This document shows, piece by piece, positions 23,130 through 34,955 of a stretch of 64,000 nucleotides of DNA (its first letter is position 1; the number at the start of each line of letters is the position of its first letter). The stretch covers positions 8,629,193 to 8,693,192 of the forward strand of contig CM022675.1 in the NCBI GenBank assembly GCA_012295275.1. Reading direction: 5' to 3'. This DNA comes from Chrysomallon squamiferum (taxonomy: Eukaryota; Mollusca; Gastropoda; Neomphalida; Peltospiridae). Under the pieces are notes generated by a model. It made no database searches and was not told the DNA's origin. It worked only from the letters and a program-made list of their open reading frames with translations. A program made the position numbers and the translations under genes.

Positions 23130-23990
23130 CCTAACCAGCTGAAAATACTGCTGGATTTGAGGTTTGGAAACTGGACGTTTTTTTTTTTTGTTTGTTTTAA
23201 ACTGATCAAAATACTGCTATATTTGAGGTTTGGAAAATGGACATTTTTTTTTGTTTGTTTTAAACTGATCAGAATACTGTTAGATTTGAGGTTCGGAAAC
23301 TGGACGTTTTTTTTTTTTTTTTTTTTTGTTTTAAACTGATCAGAATACTGCTAGATTTGAGGTTTGGAAACTGGAATTTTTTTTTGTTTGTTTGTTTTAA
23401 ACTGATCATAATACTGCTAGATTTGAGGTTTGGAAACTGGACATTTTTTTTTTGTTTGTTTTAAACTGATCAAAATACTGCTAGATTTGAGGTTTGGAAA
23501 CTGGAATTTTTTTGTTTATTTTAAACTGATCAAAATACTGCTAGATTTGATGTTTGGATGAATTTTTTTTTTTGTTTTTTGTTTAGATTTGAGGTTTGGA
23601 AACTGGACATTTTTGTTAATTTTAAACTCAAAAATAATAAAATTTGATGTTTGAATTTTAGTTTGGAAACTGGATAATTTTTATTTAATTTAAATTGAAA
23701 AAAATATGCCTTTTTGGGGTTTGGAAATTGGAATTTTTTATTTAATTTTAAACTGATAAAATTATGCCTAGATTTGGGGTTTGAATATTAGAATTTTTAT
23801 ATAAGCAGACTATTTATTTTAGTAAAAATATACTAGATTTAAAATTTAGATATTGGAATTTACAATATGAGCAGTTTATATTAATTCAAAACTGGAGAAA
23901 ATATATTGCTGCATTTTAATACTGGAGTTTTTGTGTTGAAATTTTAAAGCACATGACAAAAATACTGCTAGATTTGAGGTTTGGATATTG
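23130..23990. repeat. ~62-bp minisatellite
   Basis: About twelve units of CTGCTAGATTTGAGGTTTGG, AAACTGGAC, a T run of variable length, GTTTGTTTTAAACTGATCAAAATA. The first seven are well matched and later ones decay progressively toward 23990. T-run length changes account for most size variation. Confidence 0.92.
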
Positions 23991-24480
23991 GAATTCACAA
24001 TTTAAATAGTTTACATTTATTCAGCATATTGCTATATTTTTAGTACTGGAGTTATATAGTGTCAGTCTTTTATGTTGAAACTTTAAACCATGTTTCATAA
24101 TCATTTGAAATTACTGGTTGATTTCATGTTTCAATATTGAAATTGTAACCTGTTTTTCATTATTATTTTTTTGTTTTTTTTTTGTTTTTCTTTTTTGTTT
24201 GCACTTTTTTTCCCCCATTAATTCATGTCTCAACATTGTGACAGTAGCTAATGTTAATTTTATAGACAGCCATTTAAATGGGGAAGTGCTTCATTATTTT
24301 ATTTTTATTCTGGAAATAGCAATTATTCTCGTGATAATGTTTCTTTGGTATTTTGTGTTTACAACTTTACAATGATGCATCTCTCCATTTATTTTATTCA
24401 TTTTCTTCTTTTTTCCACCCCATTTTAATCATTATACATTTTATTTTTTTATATCAGTAAATTGATAAATGAGTTAATAA
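23991..24480. other. AT-rich spacer
   Basis: Continues faint traces of the preceding array to about 24110, then T-rich and ordinary AT-rich sequence. The 85-codon frame at 24118-24375 is Phe/Leu-rich without a recognisable domain. Confidence 0.45.
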
Positions 24481-24483
24481 ATT

Positions 24484-24515
<32 letters not shown>

Positions 24516-24700
24516 TAAAATAATTAAGCAAATACATAAAAAATAAATACATAAACAAATATATTAAAAAAAAAAAAAGGAAATAATAAAAATAATTAAG
24601 CAAATACATAAATCAGTTTCTTAGTTAAATCTTAATCCACTGATTAATTTATTTATTTATTTATTTATTGCATTATTTGTTTTATCTTTCCCTACCTAAA
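24481..24700. repeat. A-rich duplicated segment and (ATTT)n
   Basis: Two copies of AAGGAAATAATAAAAATAATTAAGCAAATACATAA-like sequence (about 24503 and 24578), each preceded by an A run, then ATTT units (24649-24669). Confidence 0.8.
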
Positions 24701-24745
24701 GTACTGCCACAAATATATCAAATATGCTTACATTTTGTTTTTCAG

Positions 24746-24775
24746 TGAACTACTGCTATGTGGAGAATATTAAAG
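24746..24775 (+). other. Candidate 30-nt microexon
   Basis: ACATTTTGTTTTTCAG gives a good polypyrimidine-AG acceptor ending at 24745 and GTAATT follows at 24776. One of three frames is open (NYCYVENIK). Its small size and lack of a matching partner exon make this a guess. Confidence 0.15.
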
Positions 24776-24934
24776 GTAATTATCTGTAAATAATAACCAG
24801 GTTTATACAAAAATAAGGACACAGCCTTAAGCATATTATAACCCAGAAGATAATTTGTGGTTATAAAATTTTGCTACTTGAGCAAATAGAGTCAAATTTA
24901 AATTTGAAAATTTTCTTTTCTCAAGATACCTCTG

Positions 24935-25050
24935 GACTTATAGATCAAAGGCTGTGGTATGTACTCTCCTGTCACTGGGAAGGTACATAAATAAAATTAA
25001 TTGCTGCTAATTTAACGAAAAATAGCTCATGTAGACCGTGATATGTGTAT
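24935..25050 (+). mobile_element. Decayed tRNA-derived SINE, core and tail region
   Basis: The ordered blocks are GATCAAAGGCTGTGGTATGT, CTCTCCTGTCACTGGGAAGG, TACATAAAT, TTGCTGCTAATTTAACGAAA and ATAGCTCATGTAG. The first half matches the core seen at 19354-19430. The second half matches the downstream part of the same molluscan SINE as I recall it. Confidence 0.65.
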
Positions 25051-25099
25051 GAAATAGATATTGTATAGAGGTGTGATATAATAGTTAACTGTTTGGATG

Positions 25100-25132
25100 G
25101 TGTTAAATAAAATATTTTTTCTTTTTTTCATT

Positions 25133-25167
<35 letters not shown>

Positions 25168-25530
25168 TTTGATTAAATAAATATCACTATTCAAAATATA
25201 TACTTTTTTAGTATTACTTTATTATTATTGTAATTTTTATTATTTTTTGTTATTTTTCTTTTTATAGTGGTTACTATATCTGTTGTTTTTATTATTACTG
25301 TCACTGATACTGTTATTAAATTATTTGATTTTTTGTATTTATTATTACAATAAATGTTGTTATAGATAAAATATAAATTTAAAATATATATAACATGACA
25401 TTATTAATAATAATAATGTCTGTTTCAAATTTATATTTTAATTACTGCAACTACAATAATTATTTTTGTTATTATTACTGTTGTTGCATTGTTATTATTA
25501 TTGTTGTCATTATATTACATCAATTTAAAT
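25100..25530. repeat. (ATTT)n and degenerate ATT tract
   Basis: ATTT units at 25133-25170, then AT-rich sequence with ATT/GTT/ACT steps to 25515. Confidence 0.8.
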
Positions 25531-26260
25531 TGTGTGTATGTGTGTGTGTGTGTGTATGTATGTGTCTAAAAAAAACCCTGTAACATTCAAAATACTGACA
25601 TTTTCATTCAAACACCAACTGTGATTTCAAAAGTCATATTTTTTCAATTTAACACACATTTTGGCTTCAATCCAGAAGAACTGGATATTTTGAATACGAC
25701 TCCAGAAAATTAACTACTCACTTGAAAATGTTGGATGCCATGAAGTCATTTGTATGTTAAACCTGGTATTGTTCACAATATAACAGACGTTACAATGAGA
25801 GAGGTTGGGTTTTTTTGTGTGTGTGTGTGTGTTTTTTTTTTTTTTCAATATAAATTAAAAAATTACAATATGTTCTCCAATATCAGAGAAAATTGAAGAG
25901 TTGCAAGAACTCTTTTGTGTATGAAAATTAGAAAAAAAAAAAAAAAAAAAAAAAAATTCTATGGAGTGGTGGTATATGTTTTGAAAAGGTTTTTGCATAA
26001 AGTAATTTTTTGTGACTTTTATGATTTAAAAAGGAAAAAAAAAATATATTATTATTAATTTTTTTTTGTTGGTTTTAATTTAATAATTTTTTTGGAATAT
26101 GTAATTTTCAGTTTTGAAATTTATATTGTTGGTTTTTCTGTCTGTGTTTTTTTTTTGTATATATTTTGCACCCCTTTTATTTAAAATTTGAATTTTAAAA
26201 TACTTTCATATATCCTTTCTATCCACCTTTTTGTCTGTTCATGTAGCTTTCATACAAAAG
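25531..26260. other. AT-rich spacer with (TG)n and poly-A
   Basis: TG repeats at 25531-25566 and 25817-25834, a poly-A run at 25931-25956, T runs near 26056 and 26147. Nothing coding. Confidence 0.6.
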
Positions 26261-26261
26261 T

Positions 26262-26271
26262 AATGACGATA

Positions 26272-26303
<32 letters not shown>

Positions 26304-26304
26304 A
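26262..26304. repeat. (GAT)n trinucleotide
   Basis: GATGATGAT units, nearly pure. Confidence 0.93.
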
Positions 26305-26379
26305 ACATGCATATACATCTGAGCTCATTCTTCCTTTTTTTATATCCTTTCATCCATCTGTCCATTTTATAATTTTCTT

Positions 26380-26700
26380 CATACACAGTAAGAAATGTGT
26401 TATTTCAAAATCTATCTGTCACTTGACAAACATCCATCTTTTGTTCCTTCCATCTATCTAAACATCCACCCTTTTATTAAATATTTTAAAATTTTGCTTA
26501 ACACACAATACTGTTTCAATTTCTGTCATTTCACAAACATCCATAATTATGTGCATCCATCCATCCTTCCATCCATCCATCCATCCATCCATCCATCCAT
26601 CCATCAATTAAGTATTTTTCAATTTTTCAATTTTTCTTTCACACCCAGTCGGAAATGCGTTACTTCAGTTTCTATCTGTCATCTTGACAAACACGCGTAC
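26380..26700. repeat. ~125-130-bp tandem repeat with internal (CATC)n
   Basis: Three diverged units share CACACAGTAAGAAATGTGTT, TTCAAAATCTATCTGTCA and TTGACAAACATCCAT segments (near 26385, 26500 and 26642). A CATC/CCAT tetranucleotide expansion occupies 26553-26606. Confidence 0.75.
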
Positions 26701-26882
26701 AAGTTACAATCAGCGCTGAGATCAACGCGAATGCGGACAATTGCAGTCTCCATTTGCCAACGTCTGTGTCGGGCGCGTTGTCGCGGGTGTTGTCAGAGTG
26801 GTGTGTTACACTGAGGCTATTCAATCTGCGACACTTCTCCCAGTGTCGTCTCAACTCCACAAACAAGATTGCCTGTCTGTGA
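26690..26882. other. CpG-dense patch
   Basis: I count 14 CpG dinucleotides within 26694-26848, for example ACGCGAATGCGG and GGGCGCGTTGTCGCGGG, while the rest of the window is strongly CpG-poor. A long A run follows immediately. It may be an unmethylated regulatory patch or a recently inserted retroposed sequence with an A tail. Confidence 0.5.
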
Positions 26883-26911
26883 TAAAAAAAAAAAAAAAAA
26901 AAAAAAAAAAG
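26883..26911. repeat. Poly-A tract
   Basis: An uninterrupted A run directly abutting the CpG-dense patch. Confidence 0.95.
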
Positions 26912-27351
26912 GTGATGCGGGGAAAATTCAGGAGTAAGTCCTTGGCAAGTCACACAACACAATAGGTGAACAGACATCTTGTAATTGGATTTTGGAGCTT
27001 GTGCAGAAATTCTCAAACAAAACAGTCGACAAGGGAGTGGACATGTTTTTTGTGTTTTTTTTTCTTCTTCATTTTTCCCCCGTTGAAGTTAAAAAAAGAA
27101 AGAAAGAAAGAAAATAATAATAATAATAAAAATGCACTGGTACAGCATACATGGTTCTTACACTAAAATCATCAAGTGGAAATAATTAGACTTTATAATG
27201 AGGTTTATTTATAACATAGCGTTCGGTTAAAATATAATTCACTAGAATAATAAATTTGTATCATTAAATAGAAAAATTAAAACTGGATTCTTAACTTGTA
27301 CTGGATTTGGTTAAGAAAAAATATTGTATTTCATCATCTTTTTATTGCTTT
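26912..27351. other. Single-copy AT-rich spacer
   Basis: GAAA and AAT steps at 27093-27130, otherwise unremarkable. Confidence 0.5.
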
Positions 27352-27495
27352 CTTCTTAATATTATTATTGTAACATTATTATTATTATTATTATCATCAT
27401 CATCATTATTATTATTATTATAGTTAGTAGTTACACTAGTTGTAGAAATAGCTGTAATAATGCTGTAGTAGTACATATCATCATCATCATTACAA
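27352..27495. repeat. ATT/ATC trinucleotide tract
   Basis: ATT and ATC units interrupted by TAGTTAGTAG and GTAATAATGC. The reverse frame is poly-Asn/Asp. Confidence 0.9.
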
Positions 27496-28040
27496 AATAT
27501 AAGATGAAGAAATAATATATCAGTATTCATAAATTGTTTCAAATGAAAATATTTCAGCAACAAAATAACTAAAAGTTTTGAATATTCATAAGAAAAATAT
27601 TTTTTTTAAATTTCATTACTGTTGTAGTATTTCTCAGAATGTATAGAACCACAACACATACAAACATACACACCCCATACACCTACTTAAGTATATACTA
27701 TTTAACCAGAAACAAACTGTTGAAAATAAAGCGTTATTTCACCCCATCAGATACTCATTGTATTAAACATAAAGCATAACAATGCTATCTCCTCGGTACT
27801 GGTATATATCATTCGTATGTGGGCCCCCTTACTATTAAAGTTAAAATGTGTTGATGTTTCTAAACAAGTGTTTGTGTAATCAGATCTTGTCTGCATATAT
27901 TTGAATAATAACACACAAAGGGTTAATATGATATGTCAGCGCTATTGGTTTAGTCTGAATAGACTTTGTTTGGAATTGTGAATTATTTTTAGGTACGTGA
28001 TTGTAAAGGGCAATGTGGTGCATTCTATTAATACAAATCC
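27496..28040. other. Single-copy AT-rich spacer
   Basis: Ordinary-complexity sequence. No gene or RNA was recognised. Confidence 0.45.
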
Positions 28041-28680
28041 TTGTTTGATTAATAAGCATGTATAGGAATAAGTATAAATATAGGTGTGAATGTATCTGTG
28101 TGGGTGTGCATGGGTGTATGTATGTATGTATGTAATATAACCCAAACATTTTTATAAACAAATGCATATACACATACATATTTACTTACAAAATAACATA
28201 CAGTAAAGGTAATATAATCACACATACAGATACACATATATTAAGGGAATACGCAGGCACAAAATATCTACTTATTAATACCTCCACAAACAGACACACA
28301 TACAAACATATAAAGATAAACATAACAAAACACATATAGACAAGCAAATACATGCACATACAAACGTGCATACATATTTTTACAAATTCCTTCATTCTTA
28401 GACATATACACTGAAATATATCTATTTACACATCAGTTCTTATTAAAAATACTAAATATTAATTAACACACACACACACACACACAAGCACATACTATTG
28501 TACTAAAAGGCACTCTGACATATATACATACAAGCTTATACTAACTAAATATGAATCACAAACGTCAAATATGAGGTAAACAATAATACATACACATACA
28601 TACATACACATACATACACACACACATACACACAATTAACTAAACAATCTCGACTATTAATACTTCCTCACCAAACCCCC
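28041..28680. repeat. (TATG), (CATA) and (CA)n mixture
   Basis: TGTATG steps near 28115-28136, CATA/CACATA steps at 28160-28340, a pure CA run at 28467-28486 and CATACA steps at 28588-28635. The reverse frames are Tyr/His/Thr/Ile-rich artefacts. Confidence 0.85.
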
Positions 28681-29125
28681 TGAAGAAGAAGAAAACAAAC
28701 AAAAAACAAACAAAAAAAAGAGAGAGAAGAAAAAAATTTCAGATTTTTATTTTATTTTATTTTATTTTTTTTTCTCTTCTCTCCACATAGTCGTGTTTAC
28801 AACAGAAAGGATATCAGTTTCAAATTACCATATGGCGCACAGCTCCCAGGCTGCTACAAAGTCGACTCCCCTTCTTTTGACCCATCCCACCTCGCCAACA
28901 ACTGCCCTTGAATGTGGATAAATATAGATCACGTGGAGGTATTTCCCCTGACAAGCTTTTTCAATGGGTTGTTCCTCGTCTTCACTGGAGAGAGAGAGAG
29001 AGAGAGATGTGCTTTATTCTCAGCGATCGTTGTTTTTTTTTTTTGCCATGCCCATTGACGTTCATGCATCAGTGACTGCCTTTGGATCGGTCCCACCCAA
29101 CAGGCTTTACACCAAAGGCAGAAGA
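28681..29125. other. Single-copy island with E-box and purine tract
   Basis: After A-rich and TTTTA steps, 28785-28980 and 29045-29125 are balanced, with CCATATGGCGCACAGCTCCC, GATCACGTGGAGG (E-box CACGTG near 28930) and CCATGCCCATTGACGTTCATG (CRE-like GACGT). A GA run sits at 28987-29005. No continuous coding frame was recognised. Candidate regulatory island. Confidence 0.4.
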
Positions 29126-29210
29126 AAAAAAGAAGAAGAAGAAGAAGAAGAAGAATAAAAGAAAAAGAAAAAATTAAAGAAGAAAGAGAGAGAGAGAAAG
29201 AGAATTTAAA
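29126..29210. repeat. AAG/GA purine tract
   Basis: AAG trinucleotides followed by AGAG steps. Confidence 0.9.
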
Positions 29211-29590
29211 ACAACGAGTGCAAAGGTAGTTGTTTTTGTTCACAGCTCTAGATGTGTATGCGTCGGTGTGTGTGTGTGTGTATATATTTTGGACCAGCGT
29301 GTTATGTTCGGTCTCATCGAGCTGGTTGATTTTACATTAGGGAAGTTTTCTCCCCTCACATCTCTCTCTGTGTTCTGTGTGTGTGTCATCGTCGTAGTGG
29401 TACATGTGCTGGGTTTATTTTCAAGTTCTATGTCTTCGTTGGTGTTGTTATAATAATACTGTGCAGATTTTTCTTTACTATCTTGATGGCTGTGGAGACC
29501 AGTGCCTGGAATACCTGCAGATAAAACACAACAGGAGGGAAGTTTTTCTGTTGGTGATTTTGTTTTCTCTTACAGGATGTTTTTGATATT
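29211..29590. other. Single-copy sequence
   Basis: A TG run at 29263-29280, then balanced sequence. Short frames of mixed composition overlap on both strands without clear splice signals. Confidence 0.35.
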
Positions 29591-30080
29591 GTTGTATGTA
29601 TTACTGTTATTTCTAGTACCATGTTGTATTCACAGTTATTCCTATGTATTATTGATTATGTTGTTATTCCTAGGAATTACTGTACATACTGTTATTCCTA
29701 GGAATTATTGTACATACTGTTATTTATAGATATTATTGTGCATACTGTTATTTATAGATACTGTTATTCCTAAATACTGTTATTTATTGATTTCATTGTA
29801 TATACTGTTATTACTAGATATTACTGTACATTCTGTTATTCCTAGATATTATTGTATTTACTGTATTCCCAGGATTTATTCTATATACAGTTATTCCTAG
29901 ATATAACTGTATATGCAGTTATTCCTAGATATTACTGTATGTATTGTTATTCCTGTTAATCTTAGCTATTATTGTATACACTGTTATTCCCTAAATATGA
30001 TTATTTACACTCTTAATTGTAGATATTATTGAATGCACTTGTAACCCCCCTGTTCATTGTATGTATTGTTATCTCCAACT
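29591..30080. repeat. 28-bp minisatellite
   Basis: Around 16 units of TACTGTTATTCCTAGATATT plus ATTGTACA, with variants TTTATAGATA and CCTAGGAATT. It decays at both ends. Confidence 0.9.
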
Positions 30081-30239
30081 ATTATATACAAAATACAGGT
30101 GCAGCAATAGTAGCCAAAATTAATAACACTGCAAATATTTTAAGATAGCAAAAATATTGTCACTGGGATTCTAGATAATTCTAGAAAATAGGATAATAAC
30201 AGGGCAAATAGGACAACAAGAAGTTAATAGTTAATGTTA

Positions 30240-30965
30240 TAAAAATAAGTAAAATTATTTTGATACTGCACTAGATAGGATTATAATAATAAAAAATTAA
30301 GACAACATTTCTTGCTATAAATATCCTATGTAACATTTACAATGATAAATTATGTTTTATAGATAATCTGTAAGTTATAATGATAAATAATAACATTATG
30401 CTGAAATATTGTTCAAATATGATATAACTGTTATGATAATTACTAAGTTAATACTTGCAGTATTCTTCTGATATTAGTTTTCATAATAAATGATTTCATA
30501 CTGCAATATTCTTGAGATAGTATATATATAATATATAATAACTTCATATTGCAATATTTCAGCGATAGAATATAAGAATTATTATTATGAAAAATTTTAT
30601 ACCACAGTATTCTTCATAAAAAATATAATATTTATAATAAAAAAAACTCCATACTGCAATATCATAATAAATAATATCCTAGAATTAGGATAACTTAATA
30701 TATTAATTAAGTAATTCCATACTCACTATTTTCTAAATTTACAAAATACATAATAAATAATGTGAAACTATATATATAGTTTTCACAGATAATAAATTAA
30801 CTTCATAGTGCAATAATTTTGATATATAACAGTACATAATTATGATAAGTAATTTATTACATGCCTTTGAATGCTGCAATTTTGAACAATTAGCATATAA
30901 AAATATAGGATAAAATATGTTCTTTATATTATTATTTGAAGGCAGCATATATCCTTTAACAGGAT
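30240..30965. repeat. Degenerate ~65-70-bp tandem repeat
   Basis: Recurrent AATAACTTCATACTGCAATA and TTCTTGAGATAGTATATAA segments (for example near 30440, 30490, 30535, 30600, 30645, 30710 and 30790). Strongly diverged. Confidence 0.65.
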
Positions 30966-31019
30966 TATAACAAAGAAAAATATTGCTTACTATATTTTTA
31001 TTCAGTTATCAGATACTGC

Positions 31020-31024
<5 letters not shown>

Positions 31025-31066
<42 letters not shown>
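31025..31066. repeat. (ATT)n microsatellite
   Basis: A pure ATT run immediately before a TTTCAG acceptor-like site. Confidence 0.95.
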
Positions 31067-31068
<2 letters not shown>

Positions 31069-31071
31069 TCA

Positions 31072-31516
31072 GATTTGAAAACTCTGAATGAAACTAAGAA
31101 GAGACATTTCTAAATTGTGGATTTAAAAAAAAAAAGAAAATAAAGGAAAAACAGGATTCAACATTACAAAATTAAAAGTTTCACAAAGAAAAACTGAAGA
31201 AATTTTGTTCCACAAATCTGGACATTCTAAATTCAGGATTTACCAAACAAAAGGAATAAGAAGATATTTTGATAGACAAACTGGAACATTACTAATTTCA
31301 GGATTTCACAAACAATTGAAAACAGAAGTACTTAACATTGTATTCCACATGGTGGACATTACATTTGATCAAGGATTTACATTTTGATTGAGAAAAGCTG
31401 CAGAAGAATTCTTTTACAAATGTGAGGTGAATTCTGGGATACAGACATTTAAAATGTTGTGATTTTCATATTTGGATATTTTCCACAAGATGTACTGATG
31501 TCTGTCTGTCTCTTGG
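31072..31516 (+). other. Candidate noncoding (5' UTR-like) exon with internal duplications
   Basis: Bounded by an ATTATTATTTCAG acceptor-like edge and a TTGG/GTAAGT donor-like edge (GTAAGT at 31517). Inside are three diverged ~60-70-bp units (near 31223, 31288 and 31358) with CATTCTAAATTCAGGATTTA-like cores. A 60-codon frame (31205-31387) is open, but its peptide shows no known domain. It could be an untranslated leader exon of the + strand gene whose start codon lies at 47469, or just a short minisatellite. Confidence 0.25.
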
Positions 31517-31880
31517 GTAAGTTAAAGTTTTCTCATATAATGTTTTTATTTTTAAAATTAATTGTATTACTATATCAGCTACTTATTTATTTATTATCTT
31601 CACTATTCATTTTTATATATTTATTGATAATATAATTATCATCGTCATTATTGTTATTTTATTTCCTTTTTATTTTATTTATTTATTTTCAAAACTTTAT
31701 TTTTTTTATTGTCATTATGGTTATAATCATTTAATCATTATTATCACCAGCTTTTATCATCATCATAATTATTATTTTAATCATCATCATCATCATCATC
31801 ATCATCAGTACTTCATATGTGTTTATAACAGTTTTTATTATTAATTTTCATTTTATTGTTGTCATACATTTTATTTGAAA
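31517..31880. other. AT-rich spacer with ATC repeats
   Basis: ATT/ATC steps with an ATC run at 31780-31806. Confidence 0.7.
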
Positions 31881-32085
31881 TTCACACACCCACCCATACA
31901 TGTACAAACATACCCATATATATATATCAACTTTTAACATACCTACATGTACACATACCCATACACACACACATATACACAGACATAAGCATATATATTA
32001 TATATTAACCCACAACTTTTACATACATCTACATGCACATGAACACACATACTCACACACACACCAAATTCAAATAAATGTATTT
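31881..32085. repeat. CA/CATA simple repeats
   Basis: Mixture of ACAC, ACATA and TATA steps. The His/Thr/Tyr-rich frame is an artefact. Confidence 0.85.
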
Positions 32086-32094
32086 CACAATCCA

Positions 32095-32200
32095 ACCAGT
32101 GCTACATCTAGATGTATCAAAAGGTCATTTGGTACACCTGTATTTTCCAACCTGTGGGAAGGTGCATGTGAATGTTCCCTAGCTGTAAAGCGTCACTAAT
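32095..32200 (+). mobile_element. Decayed tRNA-derived SINE, core
   Basis: CCAACCTGTGGGAAGGTGCA followed by TGTGAATGTTCCCTAGCTGTAAAG reproduces the GTGGGAAGGTGCAT / GATCCCTTGCTGCTAA order of the SINE family. Upstream TATCAAAAGGTCATTTGGTA aligns with the TATCAAAGGCTGTGGTATG block of the other copies. Confidence 0.6.
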
Positions 32201-32369
32201 ATCTCACAGAACTCAAGAATTCACTGTTTTCATACAAAAAGTTACCTGACACTAAGTTACATTTTCAGAATGTTAACATTAGTGTCAAAGTAGAAAAAAA
32301 AATTAAAATATTATTCAGTAATTACATACATGAATACACCCAAGTAAATACAAAATACCCAAATATATA

Positions 32370-32371
<2 letters not shown>
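32201..32371. other. Single-copy AT-rich spacer
   Basis: Nothing recognised. Confidence 0.5.

Positions 32372-32416
<45 letters not shown>
32372..32416. repeat. (CA)n microsatellite
   Basis: A pure CA/AC run of about 22 units. Confidence 0.97.
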
Positions 32417-32419
<3 letters not shown>

Positions 32420-32700
32420 AACAGAAACATATCTTCAGTTACATTAGGTATGGAAATAAAAATAATTGAAAAGAAAATTTAAAAAAAAAAAGAAAACAAA
32501 AAAAATTTAACACTTAAAGTTGCTAACATATTGCCAAACTGGTGGTTGACATTTTGCATATTTTAGTGTCATGGAATGAATTTAATTTTCTCCTTTTTTT
32601 TTTTTTTTCTCTCTCTCTCTTTCTGTTTTCTTTAAAAAAGCTTGAATTTCCATTTCAAAATATACAGAAAAATGTTTAATAAAAAATGAAAAATTCTGGT
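32417..32700. other. AT-rich spacer with poly-T and CT run
   Basis: A run near 32480-32491, T run at 32595-32609 followed by CT steps to about 32620. Confidence 0.6.
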
Positions 32701-33110
32701 TATTTGAAATAATGATAATGATAATGAGGAAAACAACAAAAGTAGCAATAGTAATAGTAGAAATACTAATATTAATAGCAATTGTAGAAATTGTGGAAGT
32801 AGTAATAGAAGTAGTCATAAAAGTAGTACAATAGTATTGGTAATAGTAGTAATAGTATTGGTAATAGTTGTAATAATAGTTGTAGTAATTGTAGAAGTAA
32901 TAATAGAGGTAAAAGTAGTAGTAATAATAGTATTGTTAACACTAGTAGTAGTAATAACAGTAGTTAGCAGTAATAATAAATGTAACAGTAGTAGAAGTAG
33001 TATTGGGAGTGTCATTTGCAATATCATTCGTTGTGGCAGTAGTAATGTTGTAGTTGGGGTAGTTTTGGTAGTAATAATAGTTGTTAAAGTTGTTTAAGTA
33101 ATAAAATAAA
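32701..33110. repeat. Degenerate AGTAAT/GTAGTA trinucleotide region
   Basis: About 400 bp of A-G-T/A-A-T trinucleotide variants. All frames are open as Ile/Val/Thr/Ser runs on both strands, which is a phase effect. Confidence 0.9.
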
Positions 33111-34045
33111 AAATAAAAATTTAATTATGTGTCTGCCATTATTTAATATCATCACTGCCATTTTATAAAAATATATTTTGGAGGTATTGAGTTATGTAAA
33201 TATTCAAATTCCATGTTTTATCACCTTCATTATCATACCCCTCCCATTTTCACTGTCACTGAGTTTTATCATGTTGAATATGGATAACTTCTGTAAATTT
33301 TGAAGACATTTCATTAACTTCTTCGATGTAGGTTTCAGAAAAATCCATCAAAAAGCATTTTTAGCTTTAGAAATTCATGATTGCCTTTTTTAAATTTTGG
33401 TATCATTAGTTAAGTATTCATGAAACCTTTTTCATTAAGAATGCAAAAATATAAAATATGAATTGTTTGTTTTGTGACTTAATACTTGATTCATTGTGTA
33501 CAGTCCCAGATGTCATGTTACAGAATAAAATGTGACATCTATTATTAACATTTTTTTTAAACTTTTTTTTTATTAGATTTTAATTTTTACAACATCAGTT
33601 CAAATGTTAGGTCACTGTTACAATTTGTTTTGCATCCATATTTGTTTTCTTTTGGTCACAGTATTGGTTAAAAAAAAAAACCTTTTACACAGGAAATTTC
33701 CATCACCTTTGTGAAAATAGTTTGTACTAATATTTTATGCAACTTATTTATAAAATATTGTTAAAAATGATTTCAGCTTTATTTAAACTTTCTACATCAA
33801 GATGAATATAAACCTGTTGCCATAGTGATAGTGGCAACTTGAAATGTCTAACAGCACTCAAGATTTGAACTTTATAGTGATAATGTAATGTAATGTGAGC
33901 AGAGCAAATTAAAATGTATCTTTGAGTTAATTAACTTGCCAGTTTCTTCTCTGCCATTTATCAGTAAAAATTAGAACTGGTAAATGTTTTTATTACCAAC
34001 CTGCATGGGGCTATTTTTGTTTACATTTTATTTTTATTTTTTTTT
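33111..34045. other. Single-copy AT-rich sequence with X-box-like motif
   Basis: About 900 bp largely free of simple repeats. GTTGCCATAGTGATAGTGGC (33815-33834) starts with an RFX X-box-like GTTGCCATAG, and GTTGCCA...TGGCAAC forms an inverted repeat. No coding frame was recognised. Confidence 0.35.
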
Positions 34046-34183
34046 TTTTTTTTTTGAGTAATTTATCATTGAAGAAAGACAGATGTCATTTGATTAATTT
34101 CACTGTATAAAAATACATCTTGAAACTTTATTTTTTTAAATTTATTTATTTATTTATTTTATTTATTTATTTAGTTATTTATT

Positions 34184-34218
<35 letters not shown>

Positions 34219-34251
34219 GTTATTTATTTATTTAGTTATTTATTTATTTTT

Positions 34252-34310
<59 letters not shown>

Positions 34311-34317
34311 TATTTTT
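34046..34317. repeat. (TTTA)n microsatellite region
   Basis: Long TTTA/ATTT array with TTAG variants at 34128-34317. The frame over it is Ile/Tyr/Leu/Phe-rich. Confidence 0.95.
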
Positions 34318-34955
34318 TATTTATTATTATATTAAATATTTTCTCCATTTCTGAGCTAGTAATTTATATGGATATTAAGAATACATATTTTTTTTAACAG
34401 TCTGATGTGAAACTGAAGGAATACTGTTAGTATTCTGATCATTCTTATTGCACACACACATGCACATACATACACAGATTTGCATTTATAAGCTCAAATA
34501 TACATATATCACACAAACAGACACACACACACACACACATACATATCTACTCAGATATACCACATTATCTCAGGTACAAGTCACATTTTTTTAATATTAT
34601 CAACATTAAGTATGAAAAGCTGATATTGTAAATACAACAGCCCTGAAGCTTATTTTCTCAATTTGATACCATCCAGTTTAATAAATACTTGAGTTTTAAC
34701 CTGATATGCGTATGCTCATAATTCACTTGTGTCAATAAATGTGTCAAACTGGTAATTTGTTTTCTCAGACAATACCCACGAGACACTAATGTTCAGTATC
34801 AGTATATATATATGTATTCCATGTATATTTGTTTTAATTAATTATGTACCAGTTTTCGAGGTAAAAAAAATTCAGGTTAATTTCTAACTTTTTACATATT
34901 TCATTGTTTTGGCATGAATTTAATGTTCTGTATTCTTCAGTTATCAAAATATTTT
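34318..34955. other. AT-rich spacer with CA repeats
   Basis: CA steps at 34451-34475 and 34519-34540, otherwise ordinary AT-rich sequence. Confidence 0.6.
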
